Virus record (IMG/VR): IMGVR_UViG_3300008448_009815
Span: 54,617 to 118,616 of that record
DNA length: 64,000 nt
Direction: 5' to 3' (one strand)
Source of the DNA: a virus
This document shows, piece by piece, positions 30,563-38,718 of the stretch. Made by a program: the position numbers and the translations under genes. The stretch's first letter is position 1. Every line of letters begins with the position of its first letter. The notes below the pieces were generated by a model. The model made no database searches and was not told the DNA's origin. It saw only the letters and a program-made list of their open reading frames with translations.

Positions 30563-30784
30563 TTAAACGGTTACGGTGTCAGTTACAACACAATTATTAT
30601 CATCCACAATTTTAACTATAAAATCAGTTAAAGATGAGTACACTGGTGGAATCTCAAAGGTATATGGTAAGTCACCACTTACGATTGTTGATACATAAAT
30701 ACAACTTGTGTATCCTGTATCACATACATAAACATCAAATGGTGTTGAACCTGAAATATTATTTATTGTTATATCTGTTGGCAT
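30563..30784 (-). CDS. Small YVCD-family protein, reversed
   Basis: The 73-residue protein ends 2 bases before the start of the Pro-Thr-linker gene, forming a two-gene reversed operon. It shares with the protein at 18453-18755 the pattern (P)F/YxVYVCD...C.YV...V...PYTF, then VKIVDDNNCVV. Both small proteins sit next to large adhesin-like genes, so a chaperone, adaptor or tip role is possible. No known family was recognised. Confidence 0.68.
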   Translation of the reverse strand: MPTDITINNISGSTPFDVYVCDTGYTSCIYVSTIVSGDLPYTFEIPPVYSSLTDFIVKIVDDNNCVVTDTVTV

Positions 30785-30801
30785 TTACTATTGTTATCTT
30801 A

Positions 30802-30809
30802 GATAAATA
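30802..30809 (-). promoter_or_regulatory. Late-type motif TATTTATC on the minus strand
   Basis: Read on the minus strand, TATTTATC lies 17 bases before the ATG at 30784. The motif therefore turns with the gene, which supports it being a directional signal. Confidence 0.5.
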
Positions 30810-30871
30810 TAAAGGAATGTAAAAACTTGTGAAGTTTGATTATTCCATAATTTATGTTTATATTATAATTT

Positions 30872-31771
30872 ATGGATGAAAATGAATCTTTGGTTGAATT
30901 ATTGGAGGATGTTTTGGGGGATCACGGATTACACTACCCAAATAGAGGACAAATATCCTTCAATTGCCCCGTATGTGACGACGATAGAAACAAATCCAAC
31001 CTTGAGGTAAATTATTTTACAAATGTTTATAAATGTTGGTCTTGTTCTGAAAGTGAGGGTACGCACGGATCTTTGGGTAAACTTTTTGATAAATACGGGA
31101 ATAAAAAACATAAAAAATTATATAACATCCTTAAACCTGAAACTGTTCAGGTGAAAGAAAAGAAAAAACCTAAAGTCCAACTACCAAAAGAGTATAAGTT
31201 ATTTAAGGATGTTAATCCAAGATATCCAATTAGACAACAAGCAATAAATTACCTATATAATCGGGGAATTTCCGATTATATGATTGAAAAATACCAAATT
31301 GGGTTCTGTGATAATGGTAGTCATTCTGGTAGGATAATTATTCCATCTTATAGTGCAAAAGGAGAACTTAACTATTACATAGGTAGAAGTTGGGATCCGT
31401 ATACTAAAGCTAAATACCGAAATCCCGAAGCCGAGAAAGAAAAAATTATTTTTTGGGAAAATTTAATTGATTGGAACAAAGATATATACCTTGTTGAAGG
31501 TGCTTTTGACGGGATTTTCTTAGAAAACTCAATACCAATGCTCGGAAAACATATGTCAGAATTATTGTTTGAATCAATATATAATAAAGCTAAAGGTGAT
31601 ATTATTATTTGTTTGGATGCTGATGCGTGGGTTAACGCAGTTAAACTTTATCACGAATTAAATGGTGGAGTTCTATGGGGTAGAATAAAAATTATCAAAT
31701 TACCTGATGATAAGGATGTTTGTGATTTGAAGGGAGAAATAAATGATTATTATATTGAAATACGAGATTAA
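30872..31771 (+). CDS. DNA primase (DnaG/gp61-like)
   Basis: The 299-residue protein has an N-terminal zinc-binding motif C32PVC35...C55WSC58 in the primase arrangement, followed by a linker with KEKKKPKVQLPKEY. The catalytic part shows RIIIPSYSAKGELNYYIGRS, then the TOPRIM elements YLVEGAFDG (acidic E) and IIICLDADAW (DxD). It would make RNA primers for lagging-strand synthesis with a helicase encoded elsewhere. It opens the replication-recombination operon, and the next gene overlaps its stop by one base. Confidence 0.88.
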   Translation: MDENESLVELLEDVLGDHGLHYPNRGQISFNCPVCDDDRNKSNLEVNYFTNVYKCWSCSESEGTHGSLGKLFDKYGNKKHKKLYNILKPETVQVKEKKKPKVQLPKEYKLFKDVNPRYPIRQQAINYLYNRGISDYMIEKYQIGFCDNGSHSGRIIIPSYSAKGELNYYIGRSWDPYTKAKYRNPEAEKEKIIFWENLIDWNKDIYLVEGAFDGIFLENSIPMLGKHMSELLFESIYNKAKGDIIICLDADAWVNAVKLYHELNGGVLWGRIKIIKLPDDKDVCDLKGEINDYYIEIRD

Positions 31772-32628
31772 TGGATTTAAAAGAAATTGCAAAGGAGATA
31801 AGAGAGATTATTGAAAACAAACAAAAGGAACTACAATTAACTTTTGAGGAAGATAGTCACACATACACAATGATTGATTCATCGGGTAACTTGAGAAGTG
31901 ATTGGCCGTCAGTATCAAAAGTGATGAAGTTATTTTATACCGAATTTGACTCGGATGGAATTGCTGAAAAGAAGGCTAAAGGTGACCCTGAAGAAAAGGC
32001 TCGTTTATTGAAAGAATGGTCAGATGCGGGAACCTATTCTACAAATATGGGTTCTAGAGTCCACTTCTTTCTTGAACAAAAATCCTTAGAAATGTTTGGA
32101 ATTGAAAAGGAGGTTAGACAACCAATATTTGATTGTGATTTCACACAAATATTAAAGGGAGATTCTATGATTCATGCGGGTACTGATTTTTTGGAATTGA
32201 TGAAAGAAAGGGGAGCTGTATTATTGGATACTGAAATAGTATTAGGGTGTAATGAGATTGGATATGTTGGACAACCAGATAAATTTTGGTTAATAATGAA
32301 TAGAGAAGGTACTGAATTTGGTTTAATTATTACCGATTGGAAGACAAACAAAAAGAAAAATTTTGAGGATAACATCTTTACCAAAAAAATGAAACCACCA
32401 TTTCAAAGTTTGAGTGATAACGCCTTAGGGCACTACTTTACACAGTTACCGTTCTATTCAAAGTTAATATTGAAAATGTTAAAAGGTTCTAAGTATGAAA
32501 ATACCAAATTATATGGTGGTATTATTGTTCATTTGAGTGATGAAGGTAAGTTTGAAGAATTTAGAGTACCTAAAGAAGTTATCAATACTATTTTGAATAT
32601 GGATATGTCAAAATACTTGAAAAAATAA
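31771..32628 (+). CDS. PD-(D/E)XK superfamily nuclease
   Basis: The 285-residue protein contains a RecB/Cas4-type nuclease core: an early SRVHFFLEQ (His in the HxxxE-like motif), then GYVGQPDKFWLI with the catalytic Asp, and GLIITDWKTNKKK giving the D...DWKT (ExK equivalent) pair. It ends with a motif including HYFTQLPFYSKLILKML, like the QxxxY helix of this family. It probably trims DNA ends in recombination or degrades host DNA. Coupled to the primase gene by a one-base overlap. Confidence 0.8.
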   Translation: MDLKEIAKEIREIIENKQKELQLTFEEDSHTYTMIDSSGNLRSDWPSVSKVMKLFYTEFDSDGIAEKKAKGDPEEKARLLKEWSDAGTYSTNMGSRVHFFLEQKSLEMFGIEKEVRQPIFDCDFTQILKGDSMIHAGTDFLELMKERGAVLLDTEIVLGCNEIGYVGQPDKFWLIMNREGTEFGLIITDWKTNKKKNFEDNIFTKKMKPPFQSLSDNALGHYFTQLPFYSKLILKMLKGSKYENTKLYGGIIVHLSDEGKFEEFRVPKEVINTILNMDMSKYLKK

Positions 32629-32650
32629 ATTAATTTAATTATAATTAAAT

Positions 32651-32743
32651 ATGGAAAATTCAGTGGAATTAATATGGGTATATACAACATCGTGGGATCA
32701 CGAGTTACCATATAAAATAAAAATTAATTATATTATAAAATGA
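32651..32743 (+). CDS. Possible 30-residue peptide
   Basis: An ATG-initiated frame of 30 codons (starting MENSVELIWVYTTSWDHELP) ends in ATGA, overlapping the next start at 32740, the coupling style used elsewhere in this operon. It is rich in Trp and Tyr. No homologue is recognised. Without comparison with related phages it could be chance. Confidence 0.4.
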   Translation: MENSVELIWVYTTSWDHELPYKIKINYIIK

Positions 32744-32991
32744 AAATTAGAATGACAAGATCATATGAAATGTGGGAATCATATGAACCAATTGAAATTA
32801 ACCCAGAAGATTATCCTGAATTGGAAGGAATGACAAATGAAGAAATCATTGATTATTTGAATGAAAATATGTATGAATTTGAAATTAAAGATGGTTCAGA
32901 AGGAAGTTTAGTTGATGAAATTCAGTTTGGACAAGAAATTATTAAAGATAAAATGGGTGATGAAACATTCACATTATATTTAGAAGATTAA
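32740..32991 (+). CDS. Small acidic protein, unknown
   Basis: The 83-residue product (MKIRMTRSYEMWESYEPIEI) is strongly acidic and contains a helical segment LEGMTNEEIIDYLNENMYEF. It sits in the replication operon with 4 bases to the next gene. Nothing in it points to a specific role; many phage genes of this size and charge inhibit or redirect host proteins, but that is not shown here. Confidence 0.65.
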   Translation: MKIRMTRSYEMWESYEPIEINPEDYPELEGMTNEEIIDYLNENMYEFEIKDGSEGSLVDEIQFGQEIIKDKMGDETFTLYLED

Positions 32992-32995
32992 AACT

Positions 32996-33211
32996 ATGGA
33001 AGATAATATTATTAGACCTAAAATTGATTTAAAACAACAAGAAACCGTTGAGTGTGAAAAATGTAAATGTAAATTCTTTAAGGAGGTTGTTTTAATTAAA
33101 AAAGTGCCTAAATTAATGACAGGAAGTTCGGAAGATACATTAGTACCATTCCCAACATATATGTGTAATGATTGTGGTCATGTGAATATTGATTTTAAAT
33201 TGTTTGATTAA
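32996..33211 (+). CDS. Zinc-ribbon-like small protein
   Basis: The 71-residue protein has two CxxC knuckles, CEKCKC near residue 19 and CNDCGH near residue 59, spaced as in a zinc ribbon, with a hydrophobic strand between (FFKEVVLIKKVPKLMTG). It may bind nucleic acid or a protein partner. It lies between a small acidic gene and a small gene of the replication operon. Confidence 0.68.
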   Translation: MEDNIIRPKIDLKQQETVECEKCKCKFFKEVVLIKKVPKLMTGSSEDTLVPFPTYMCNDCGHVNIDFKLFD

Positions 33212-33212
33212 A

Positions 33213-33443
33213 ATGACACATAGAGAATTTTATATTTGGTTAGAAGGTTATCTTGCTGGTAAACTTGAAAATAAACATATAGATATTACACCTATTGTTG
33301 AAAAAATGGGTGAAGTTATTAGTGATGAACAAAAGTGGATTGATGACTTCAAAAGATATAGAGATATTAATCCATTACCAATAAAACCGAATCCGTATAA
33401 CCCACCGTATGAAATTTATTGCGGTACAAAAGACACAGAATGA
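33213..33443 (+). CDS. Small protein, unknown
   Basis: The 76-residue reading starts at ATG 33213 (MTHREFYIWLEGYLAGKLEN), just after the previous stop; a longer frame beginning at 33189 would overlap the upstream gene and is less likely. The N-terminus resembles short phage proteins of the type 'FxxWLxGYL'. Its ATGA overlap with the gp47-like gene suggests tight co-expression. Function unknown. Confidence 0.66.
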   Translation: MTHREFYIWLEGYLAGKLENKHIDITPIVEKMGEVISDEQKWIDDFKRYRDINPLPIKPNPYNPPYEIYCGTKDTE

Positions 33444-34219
33444 TAAAAAAAATAATACACTTTTCTGATTTACACATTCGTCTTTATAAAGATCATGATT
33501 TGTATAAGTCAATAATGGAAGATGCGATTAACCAATGGAGAGAAATCAATCCTGATAGAATTGTATTCACTGGTGATTTGGTTCACTCTAAAAATCAAAT
33601 GACTCCCGAACTTATTGAAATGGTTCGGTGGTTGCTTTTGGAATGTTCATTTATTGCACCAACAATCATTATACCTGGTAATCACGATTTCCTTGTAAAC
33701 AATGTTGAAAGATTAGACGCACTTACACCAATCATTAATTCGTTAAATAATAAAAACATTTTCTATTATAGAGATAGAGGTGTGTATGAAGATGAGAATA
33801 TTAGTTGGTGTGTGTACTCGCAATATCAAGGGAATATTCCTCCTGATTTGAATGTTGCAACAGGAATAAAAGTGGGATTGTTTCACGGACCAATTCAAGG
33901 AATGAAAACCGATTTGGGATTTGACTTTGGAGAGGAGGCGTATGATGTTGAAAAGTTCAATGGACTTGATGTTGTATTATGTGGTGATATCCATAAAAGA
34001 CAAGAATTTAACTTTAAAACGGGTAAAGGTTATATGATAGGTAGCCCAATACAACAAAATATTGGTGAAAGTATTGGTAGACATGGATATGGAGTTTATA
34101 ATTTAGAAACAAAAGAATATAACTATACGGACTTATTCAACCCCAAGCCATTTTTAAAGTTTGAAATTAAATCATTTGAGGATATTGAAAATGGAACCGA
34201 ATTACTCAAAAATCTTTAA
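33440..34219 (+). CDS. Recombination nuclease subunit, gp47/SbcD-like
   Basis: The 259-residue protein has the calcineurin-like phosphoesterase motifs of the Mre11/SbcD family in order: HFSDLHIR (D-H), VFTGDLVHSK (GD), IIIPGNHDF (GNHD), GLFHGPI and CGDIHKRQ (GDxH). The start at ATG 33440 overlaps the previous stop as ATGA and places DLH at the usual distance from the N-terminus. It should pair with the gp46-like ATPase at 35601 to process DNA ends for recombination-dependent replication. It is shorter than E. coli SbcD (400 residues), similar to phage gp47. Confidence 0.88.
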   Translation: MIKKIIHFSDLHIRLYKDHDLYKSIMEDAINQWREINPDRIVFTGDLVHSKNQMTPELIEMVRWLLLECSFIAPTIIIPGNHDFLVNNVERLDALTPIINSLNNKNIFYYRDRGVYEDENISWCVYSQYQGNIPPDLNVATGIKVGLFHGPIQGMKTDLGFDFGEEAYDVEKFNGLDVVLCGDIHKRQEFNFKTGKGYMIGSPIQQNIGESIGRHGYGVYNLETKEYNYTDLFNPKPFLKFEIKSFEDIENGTELLKNL

Positions 34220-34958
34220 TAAAAAAACAATGCAGACAGTGTCTGCATTTTGTGAATTAAACAAAATTGACGATATAGATAAATTCATCAAAAAATGTTT
34301 TACTGATGGATTTAATATTGAAAAATACGGACTTTTGGGAGAAACACTTAATGAAGGTGAAAAAGACTTAAAAACGGATGTTGTTGAGGAAAAACAATTA
34401 ATAAAAGAAGTGATTGTTGAAAAACGGGTGGAAGTTCCTATTGAGGTTATCAAAGAGGTGGAGAAAATAGTTGAGGTGGTTAGAGAAGTACCCATTGAAA
34501 TTATTAAGGAAGTCCCTGTTGAAAAAGTTGTCACAAAAATAGAATATATTAGTGACAAGTCTAGTGAGAACGAATTAACGGAAAAAATTTTCCACTTAAA
34601 TGAGGAATTAGAAAAAGAAAGACAAAAATTTTCCACTAAAACCGAAGAAATGGAAAATTTTTTCCAAAATGAAATGTCTAAAAAGGATGAAGAATTAGAC
34701 GAACTTAGACATAATTTAGACGAACTTTTAGACAAACCTCCTGTTGAAATTATCAAGGAGGTAGAGGTAATTAAAGAAGTTGAAAATAATGAAAAGTTAA
34801 AAATGATGGGAGAAACTTTACAGAAACTTAGAAAAGAACTATCATTAAAAGACAAAAAAATTGAAGAATTAGAAGAAATAAATAAACAATTAGAATCTAT
34901 GAAGGTAAGCCAAGGTGCTGTATACCTCAAAGGTTCAAACTTAACACGAAGATTATGA
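34191..34958 (+). CDS. Coiled-coil protein between gp47- and gp46-like genes
   Basis: The 255-residue frame is taken from ATG 34191, overlapping the gp47-like gene by 29 bases; ATG 34230 (MQTVSAFCELNKIDDIDKF) is a credible alternative. Residues about 75-125 are a Val-Glu-Lys rich low-complexity repeat (EVPIEVIKEVEKIVEVVREV), and residues 130-245 are a long charged coiled coil. The N-terminus (EPNYSKIFNKKTMQTVSAFC) is short and globular. It may bridge recombination or replication proteins. Function unknown. Confidence 0.68.
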   Translation: MEPNYSKIFNKKTMQTVSAFCELNKIDDIDKFIKKCFTDGFNIEKYGLLGETLNEGEKDLKTDVVEEKQLIKEVIVEKRVEVPIEVIKEVEKIVEVVREVPIEIIKEVPVEKVVTKIEYISDKSSENELTEKIFHLNEELEKERQKFSTKTEEMENFFQNEMSKKDEELDELRHNLDELLDKPPVEIIKEVEVIKEVENNEKLKMMGETLQKLRKELSLKDKKIEELEEINKQLESMKVSQGAVYLKGSNLTRRL

Positions 34959-35308
34959 TGATATTAATTTGGTTATTAGCGGCATATGGAATGTCAAATA
35001 TATTGGTTTACGGATCAATATTTCAAGGAATAAGAGATTGGTTTAAAAACACAGGTAATAGTGGAATACCAGTAATAAGTGACTTCTTTAAGTTCATATC
35101 TGATTTAGTGTCCTGCATGATGTGTACATCAACTTGGGTAGGATTTTTTATGTCATTGGTTGCGTATTCACCTTGGCATGAAATTATAGGATTAAATCAG
35201 TACGCATCTATATTTTTTGATGGTATGTTAGCATCAGGATTTGTATGGGCGTTTAATGGTATAGTAGAATGGTTTGAAGAAAATCGACCTAATAATAATG
35301 TTTTATAA
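34955..35308 (+). CDS. Small membrane protein, DUF1360-like
   Basis: The 117-residue protein has hydrophobic segments at the N-terminus (MMILIWLLAAYGMSNILVYG), in the middle (STWVGFFMSLVAYSPW) and near the C-terminus. The motif LVSCMMCTSTWVGFFMSL resembles the CxxCxxxWxG signature of DUF1360 membrane proteins, which I assign with moderate certainty. It overlaps the previous gene by 4 bases (ATGA). Its role in a recombination operon is unexplained. Confidence 0.66.
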   Translation: MMILIWLLAAYGMSNILVYGSIFQGIRDWFKNTGNSGIPVISDFFKFISDLVSCMMCTSTWVGFFMSLVAYSPWHEIIGLNQYASIFFDGMLASGFVWAFNGIVEWFEENRPNNNVL

Positions 35309-35318
35309 ATAAGTAAAA

Positions 35319-35597
35319 ATGGGAAAAGCAAAGAAAGAACACAGAGCGAAAGTGGTAAAAAGAAATCAGAGAATTGCCGAAGAGAAAGGTAAAATGCAAA
35401 GAGCATTTAATAAACTTCTTCAAGAACAAATGGAAAAATTCCAAGAAAACGAGGAGTTGAATGTTCAAGTGGGTGATCAACCTGTTCAGTTTAGTGTGGT
35501 TGATCCTAATGAGGTAGAAAACACCATAGACATTGAAACTGTTGGTGAAGGAACCCTTATTAAAGAAACTACCACATTTGAAGACGAAGAACAATAA
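35319..35597 (+). CDS. Small protein with basic N-terminus and acidic C-terminus
   Basis: The 92-residue product begins MGKAKKEHRAKVVKRNQRIA, strongly basic and helical, and ends in an acidic tail (TTTFEDEEQ). It lies 3 bases before the gp46-like gene. The charge split suggests a nucleic-acid or protein binding adaptor. No family recognised. Confidence 0.64.
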   Translation: MGKAKKEHRAKVVKRNQRIAEEKGKMQRAFNKLLQEQMEKFQENEELNVQVGDQPVQFSVVDPNEVENTIDIETVGEGTLIKETTTFEDEEQ

Positions 35598-35600
35598 TAA

Positions 35601-37976
35601 ATGGATCTGTTTAATCCACCAAAAACATTTAATTATAAAATTATGATAAAAGATTTAGAGTTTTCTAAATTTGAAAACCCACCTATTCAAGTAGTATGGG
35701 AAGACATTTCAGAGAATTTCACACAAGATAAGATTAAGAGTGTTAAACATTACTTCCAAAAGAAGTACGGTTCCACTAATGTGAATGTTATCACAAAAGT
35801 TAAAAACATTCAGGAAGATACTATGCAAAGTGTTGATGTGTCTGTAAACATTATGGACACAAATTATCAAACTGATTTGTTGAAACAATTTCTTAAGTCT
35901 AAGGGGTATGAAAATCGTATTGATGAGGTTATGTCAATCAATAGAATGGTTGAGAATAAAATGTCTGAATCAGAAGATGAAACCTCATCATTTAAGAAAT
36001 GGTATATCAAAAATATTGAATTCTCTAATTTCTTATCATATGGTGATAATCAGCGTATTGATTTTGATAAATGTAATGGTATTACAGTAGTTGAATCTAA
36101 TCCACCTAACTTTGGTGGTAAGACAGTATTATCGGTGGATTTATTAATGTTCCTATTCTTTAATGAGACAACAAAAACATCAAAGGCGGAAGAAATCTTT
36201 AATCGATTTACCGATAAAAACTCGGTAGTTGTAAAGGGTGAAATTATTATTGATGGTGAAGAATATATTATTGTTAGAAACATCGAAAGAAAAATGTCTA
36301 AGAAAGGTGAATGGAATGTTAAAACCGAATTAGACTTCTTCAAAAAACTTTCCGACGGTAGTTTACAAAACTTTACTGGTGAACAAAGACGAGAAACCGA
36401 ACAATTCATTAAAACATCAATCGGTTCTAAAGATGATTTCTTAATGACAATTTTAACCACCGCAACAAATCTTGAGGACCTTTTGGAATCAAAACCAACG
36501 GCAAGAGGACAGGTACTCTCAAGGTTTATGGGGTTGGAGTTTTTAAAGAAAAAAGAAGAATCTGCAAAACAAATTTATTCTGATTTTTCTAAATCAATGT
36601 TATCTAATGTTTATAATACTGAGCAATTAAAAAGTGATAATGAACAATATGAAACTGATATTGAAAATTTTAAAACTAGTATTGATACATTGAAAGACGA
36701 ACTTAATCAAGTTGAAGTAAACTTAACAAAGGGTAAGGATTATCGTGACGATATGTTAAAAAAGAAACATACTGATATAGATAATGATATTGCTCAAACA
36801 AACCCTGATAAGGTACAAGATGAGATTAACTCATTTGAGTATCAAAAAGGTGACATCATTAAGAAGTCAAATGAATTACAGGTAGTTGAACCATCTTCTT
36901 TTTATTATGAGGATCAACACGATAAGGTTAAAGAAGAATATAACGAAGTATTCAAGGAAAAAATCCAAGTTGAGAGTAAGATTAAATCAATTGAGGAATT
37001 AAAGAGTTCCGTTGATGGTGGAATTAAATGCGAACACTGTGGTATTGATTTAATGATGGCATCAATCACCCAATCTAAAATTGCCGAACTTGATGGTTAT
37101 AATAGGCAAAAAGAGGAAAAAGAGGGGTTAATGACGGTTTTATCAGGCAAAGAACAGGCATTTGTACAACTTAAAAAAGAGTTTGATGAGTATGAGAAAA
37201 ACAAACTTATTAAAGAAAAATATGATTTGAGTATTGAGAGTTATAATCTTAAAATTGAAAATTTAAAACAAAAATTAGGAAGGTATAACGAATTGATTGA
37301 AAAAATTAAGGAAAATGAGAAGATTGAGGGTATGTTGTTAAAAGCAGGTATTAGAATTGAGGAACTTGAAAGAGAAAAGACTCAAAAACAAACACTAATC
37401 AATAATAATACTTACCAAATCACCTCGTTGGAAGATAAGATTAAAAATAATTTAAATACAATAATCAAAATTCAGGAGGAATCTGAAAAAGAAAAATTAT
37501 ATAAAATATATTTGGAGGCGTTCGGTAAAAATGGGATATCTAAAATCATAATGAAAACTATGATGCCGATAATAAACTCAGAACTTCAAAGACTAATGGA
37601 GGATAGTTCATACTTCAAACTTGAAGTTAGAATTAACGATAAGAATGAAGTTGAGTTTATGATGATTGACAACGGTACTGGTGTTGAGAAATTAATGACA
37701 TCAGGTTCAGGTTATGAAAAAACAATTGCATCATTGGCATTGAGATCAGTATTAAGTAAGATTTGTTCGTTACCAAAACCAAATATAATTGTCTTTGATG
37801 AGGTGTTCGGAAAAATATCTAACGACAATTTGGAAATGGTTTCAGAATTCTTTATTAAAATTAAAGAATATTTTGAGAAAATATTTGTCATTACACACAA
37901 CCCAATGGTTAATCAGTGGGCGGACACCATCGTTAAGATTAGAAAAGAAGATAATATTTCAAAGGTATATCAATAA
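35601..37976 (+). CDS. Recombination ATPase subunit, gp46/SbcC-like
   Basis: The 791-residue protein is an SMC-type ATPase. After about 130 residues of extra N-terminal sequence the ABC core starts at WYIKNIEFSNFLSYGDNQ. The P-loop region reads SNPPNFGGKT (168-175), with Pro where the first Gly of GxxxxGKT is expected. Two long coiled coils flank a zinc hook (IKCEHCG). The C-terminal lobe has TSGSGYEKTIASLALRS (signature) and NIIVFDEVFGKI (Walker B with catalytic Glu), then VITHNP. With the gp47-like nuclease it would process DNA ends. The N-terminal extension is unusual for the family. Confidence 0.88.
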   Translation: MDLFNPPKTFNYKIMIKDLEFSKFENPPIQVVWEDISENFTQDKIKSVKHYFQKKYGSTNVNVITKVKNIQEDTMQSVDVSVNIMDTNYQTDLLKQFLKSKGYENRIDEVMSINRMVENKMSESEDETSSFKKWYIKNIEFSNFLSYGDNQRIDFDKCNGITVVESNPPNFGGKTVLSVDLLMFLFFNETTKTSKAEEIFNRFTDKNSVVVKGEIIIDGEEYIIVRNIERKMSKKGEWNVKTELDFFKKLSDGSLQNFTGEQRRETEQFIKTSIGSKDDFLMTILTTATNLEDLLESKPTARGQVLSRFMGLEFLKKKEESAKQIYSDFSKSMLSNVYNTEQLKSDNEQYETDIENFKTSIDTLKDELNQVEVNLTKGKDYRDDMLKKKHTDIDNDIAQTNPDKVQDEINSFEYQKGDIIKKSNELQVVEPSSFYYEDQHDKVKEEYNEVFKEKIQVESKIKSIEELKSSVDGGIKCEHCGIDLMMASITQSKIAELDGYNRQKEEKEGLMTVLSGKEQAFVQLKKEFDEYEKNKLIKEKYDLSIESYNLKIENLKQKLGRYNELIEKIKENEKIEGMLLKAGIRIEELEREKTQKQTLINNNTYQITSLEDKIKNNLNTIIKIQEESEKEKLYKIYLEAFGKNGISKIIMKTMMPIINSELQRLMEDSSYFKLEVRINDKNEVEFMMIDNGTGVEKLMTSGSGYEKTIASLALRSVLSKICSLPKPNIIVFDEVFGKISNDNLEMVSEFFIKIKEYFEKIFVITHNPMVNQWADTIVKIRKEDNISKVYQ

Positions 37977-38028
37977 GATAGATGACTAAGTGGATTTTTA
38001 TTCTTATATTTAGGTAAATAAGTTTAAA

Positions 38029-38718
38029 ATGAGAGATAAGAAAATTTTGGTTAGGGATTTAGTTATTCATTTAAAAAAATTAAAGTTTGCAAAATATTTA
38101 GTTGAGTATATTGATAACGAAATTCCTTTAACCATATTCCCTATTGCGAATAGGGAGGGGTTGACAATTAATGAATGGGTGAAAGATGTTGAAGATGATG
38201 TAAGACAACACACAGTTTTGACTACAACCAGATTATCATATGATGGTGTTAAATCATTTTTAGTTTACAAATTAAATACAATTCTCTCAACCTATAACGA
38301 CGCAAATATTAAAGTACTTAAAATTACTGAGATTGTTAATACTGAAGAAATTGAGGGTAAATCTTTTGACGCTATATTTGAGTTTAACGGTGAAATTATT
38401 ATAATTGAAATTAAAGTAACCCAAAGCGATACCGCATTTACAGGTGCAACACATACAACATCAAAAGCGGATATTTTTTTATTAATATCATTATCAATTA
38501 ATCGTGATAAAAAAGTTAAGGAAAGTGAAAAATATGTTGATGGTATTTTCGGTATGTTAATTAACTTGGATAAAGATTTTTGGAAAGGTGAGGCTAAAAA
38601 TAATAGTAGTTTTACTACACTTAAATTTTTATCAAATATTGACTATAGTGAAAATATTTTTTGTGGTAGTCTTAAAAACAATAAAGTATACCAAAAACTA
38701 ATTTTTGAAAAAATATGA
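38029..38718 (+). CDS. Candidate type II restriction endonuclease
   Basis: The 229-residue protein has a PD-(D/E)XK nuclease pattern: FDAIFEFNG with D114, then IIIIEIKVTQ with E127 and K129. It overlaps the methyltransferase that follows by ATGA, the arrangement of a restriction-modification pair. The N-terminal half is helical (VRDLVIHLKKLKFAKYLVEY). I cannot name its family or recognition sequence. Other readings are a homing-type or host-DNA-degrading nuclease. The catalytic motif is seen; the R-M role is inferred from the partner gene. Confidence 0.72.
   Translation: MRDKKILVRDLVIHLKKLKFAKYLVEYIDNEIPLTIFPIANREGLTINEWVKDVEDDVRQHTVLTTTRLSYDGVKSFLVYKLNTILSTYNDANIKVLKITEIVNTEEIEGKSFDAIFEFNGEIIIIEIKVTQSDTAFTGATHTTSKADIFLLISLSINRDKKVKESEKYVDGIFGMLINLDKDFWKGEAKNNSSFTTLKFLSNIDYSENIFCGSLKNNKVYQKLIFEKI

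Noticed and set aside
30835-30860. Possible host-type promoter before the primase (TTTG … TATGTTTA)
   Set aside because: Spacing is only 14 bases and the last base of the -7 box is A, so the match is too weak.
34202-34930. 242-codon open frame on the minus strand opposite the coiled-coil gene
   Set aside because: Its Ser/Phe-rich translation is the antisense of Lys/Glu codons; the + strand frame has overlap coupling and a sensible composition.
35303-35310. TATAAATA read as a T4-type late promoter before 35319
   Set aside because: It includes the stop codon of the preceding gene in an A/T-rich junction, and the orientation is opposite to the motif used elsewhere. A similar copy at 48043 before the H1-like gene is also left uncalled.
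36050-36460. 136-codon minus-strand frame inside the gp46-like gene
   Set aside because: It covers the ABC head coding region in antisense and has no family likeness.
37986-38012. TATATTTA box before the restriction-like gene
   Set aside because: No -33 element at a suitable distance and a mismatch in the last base.
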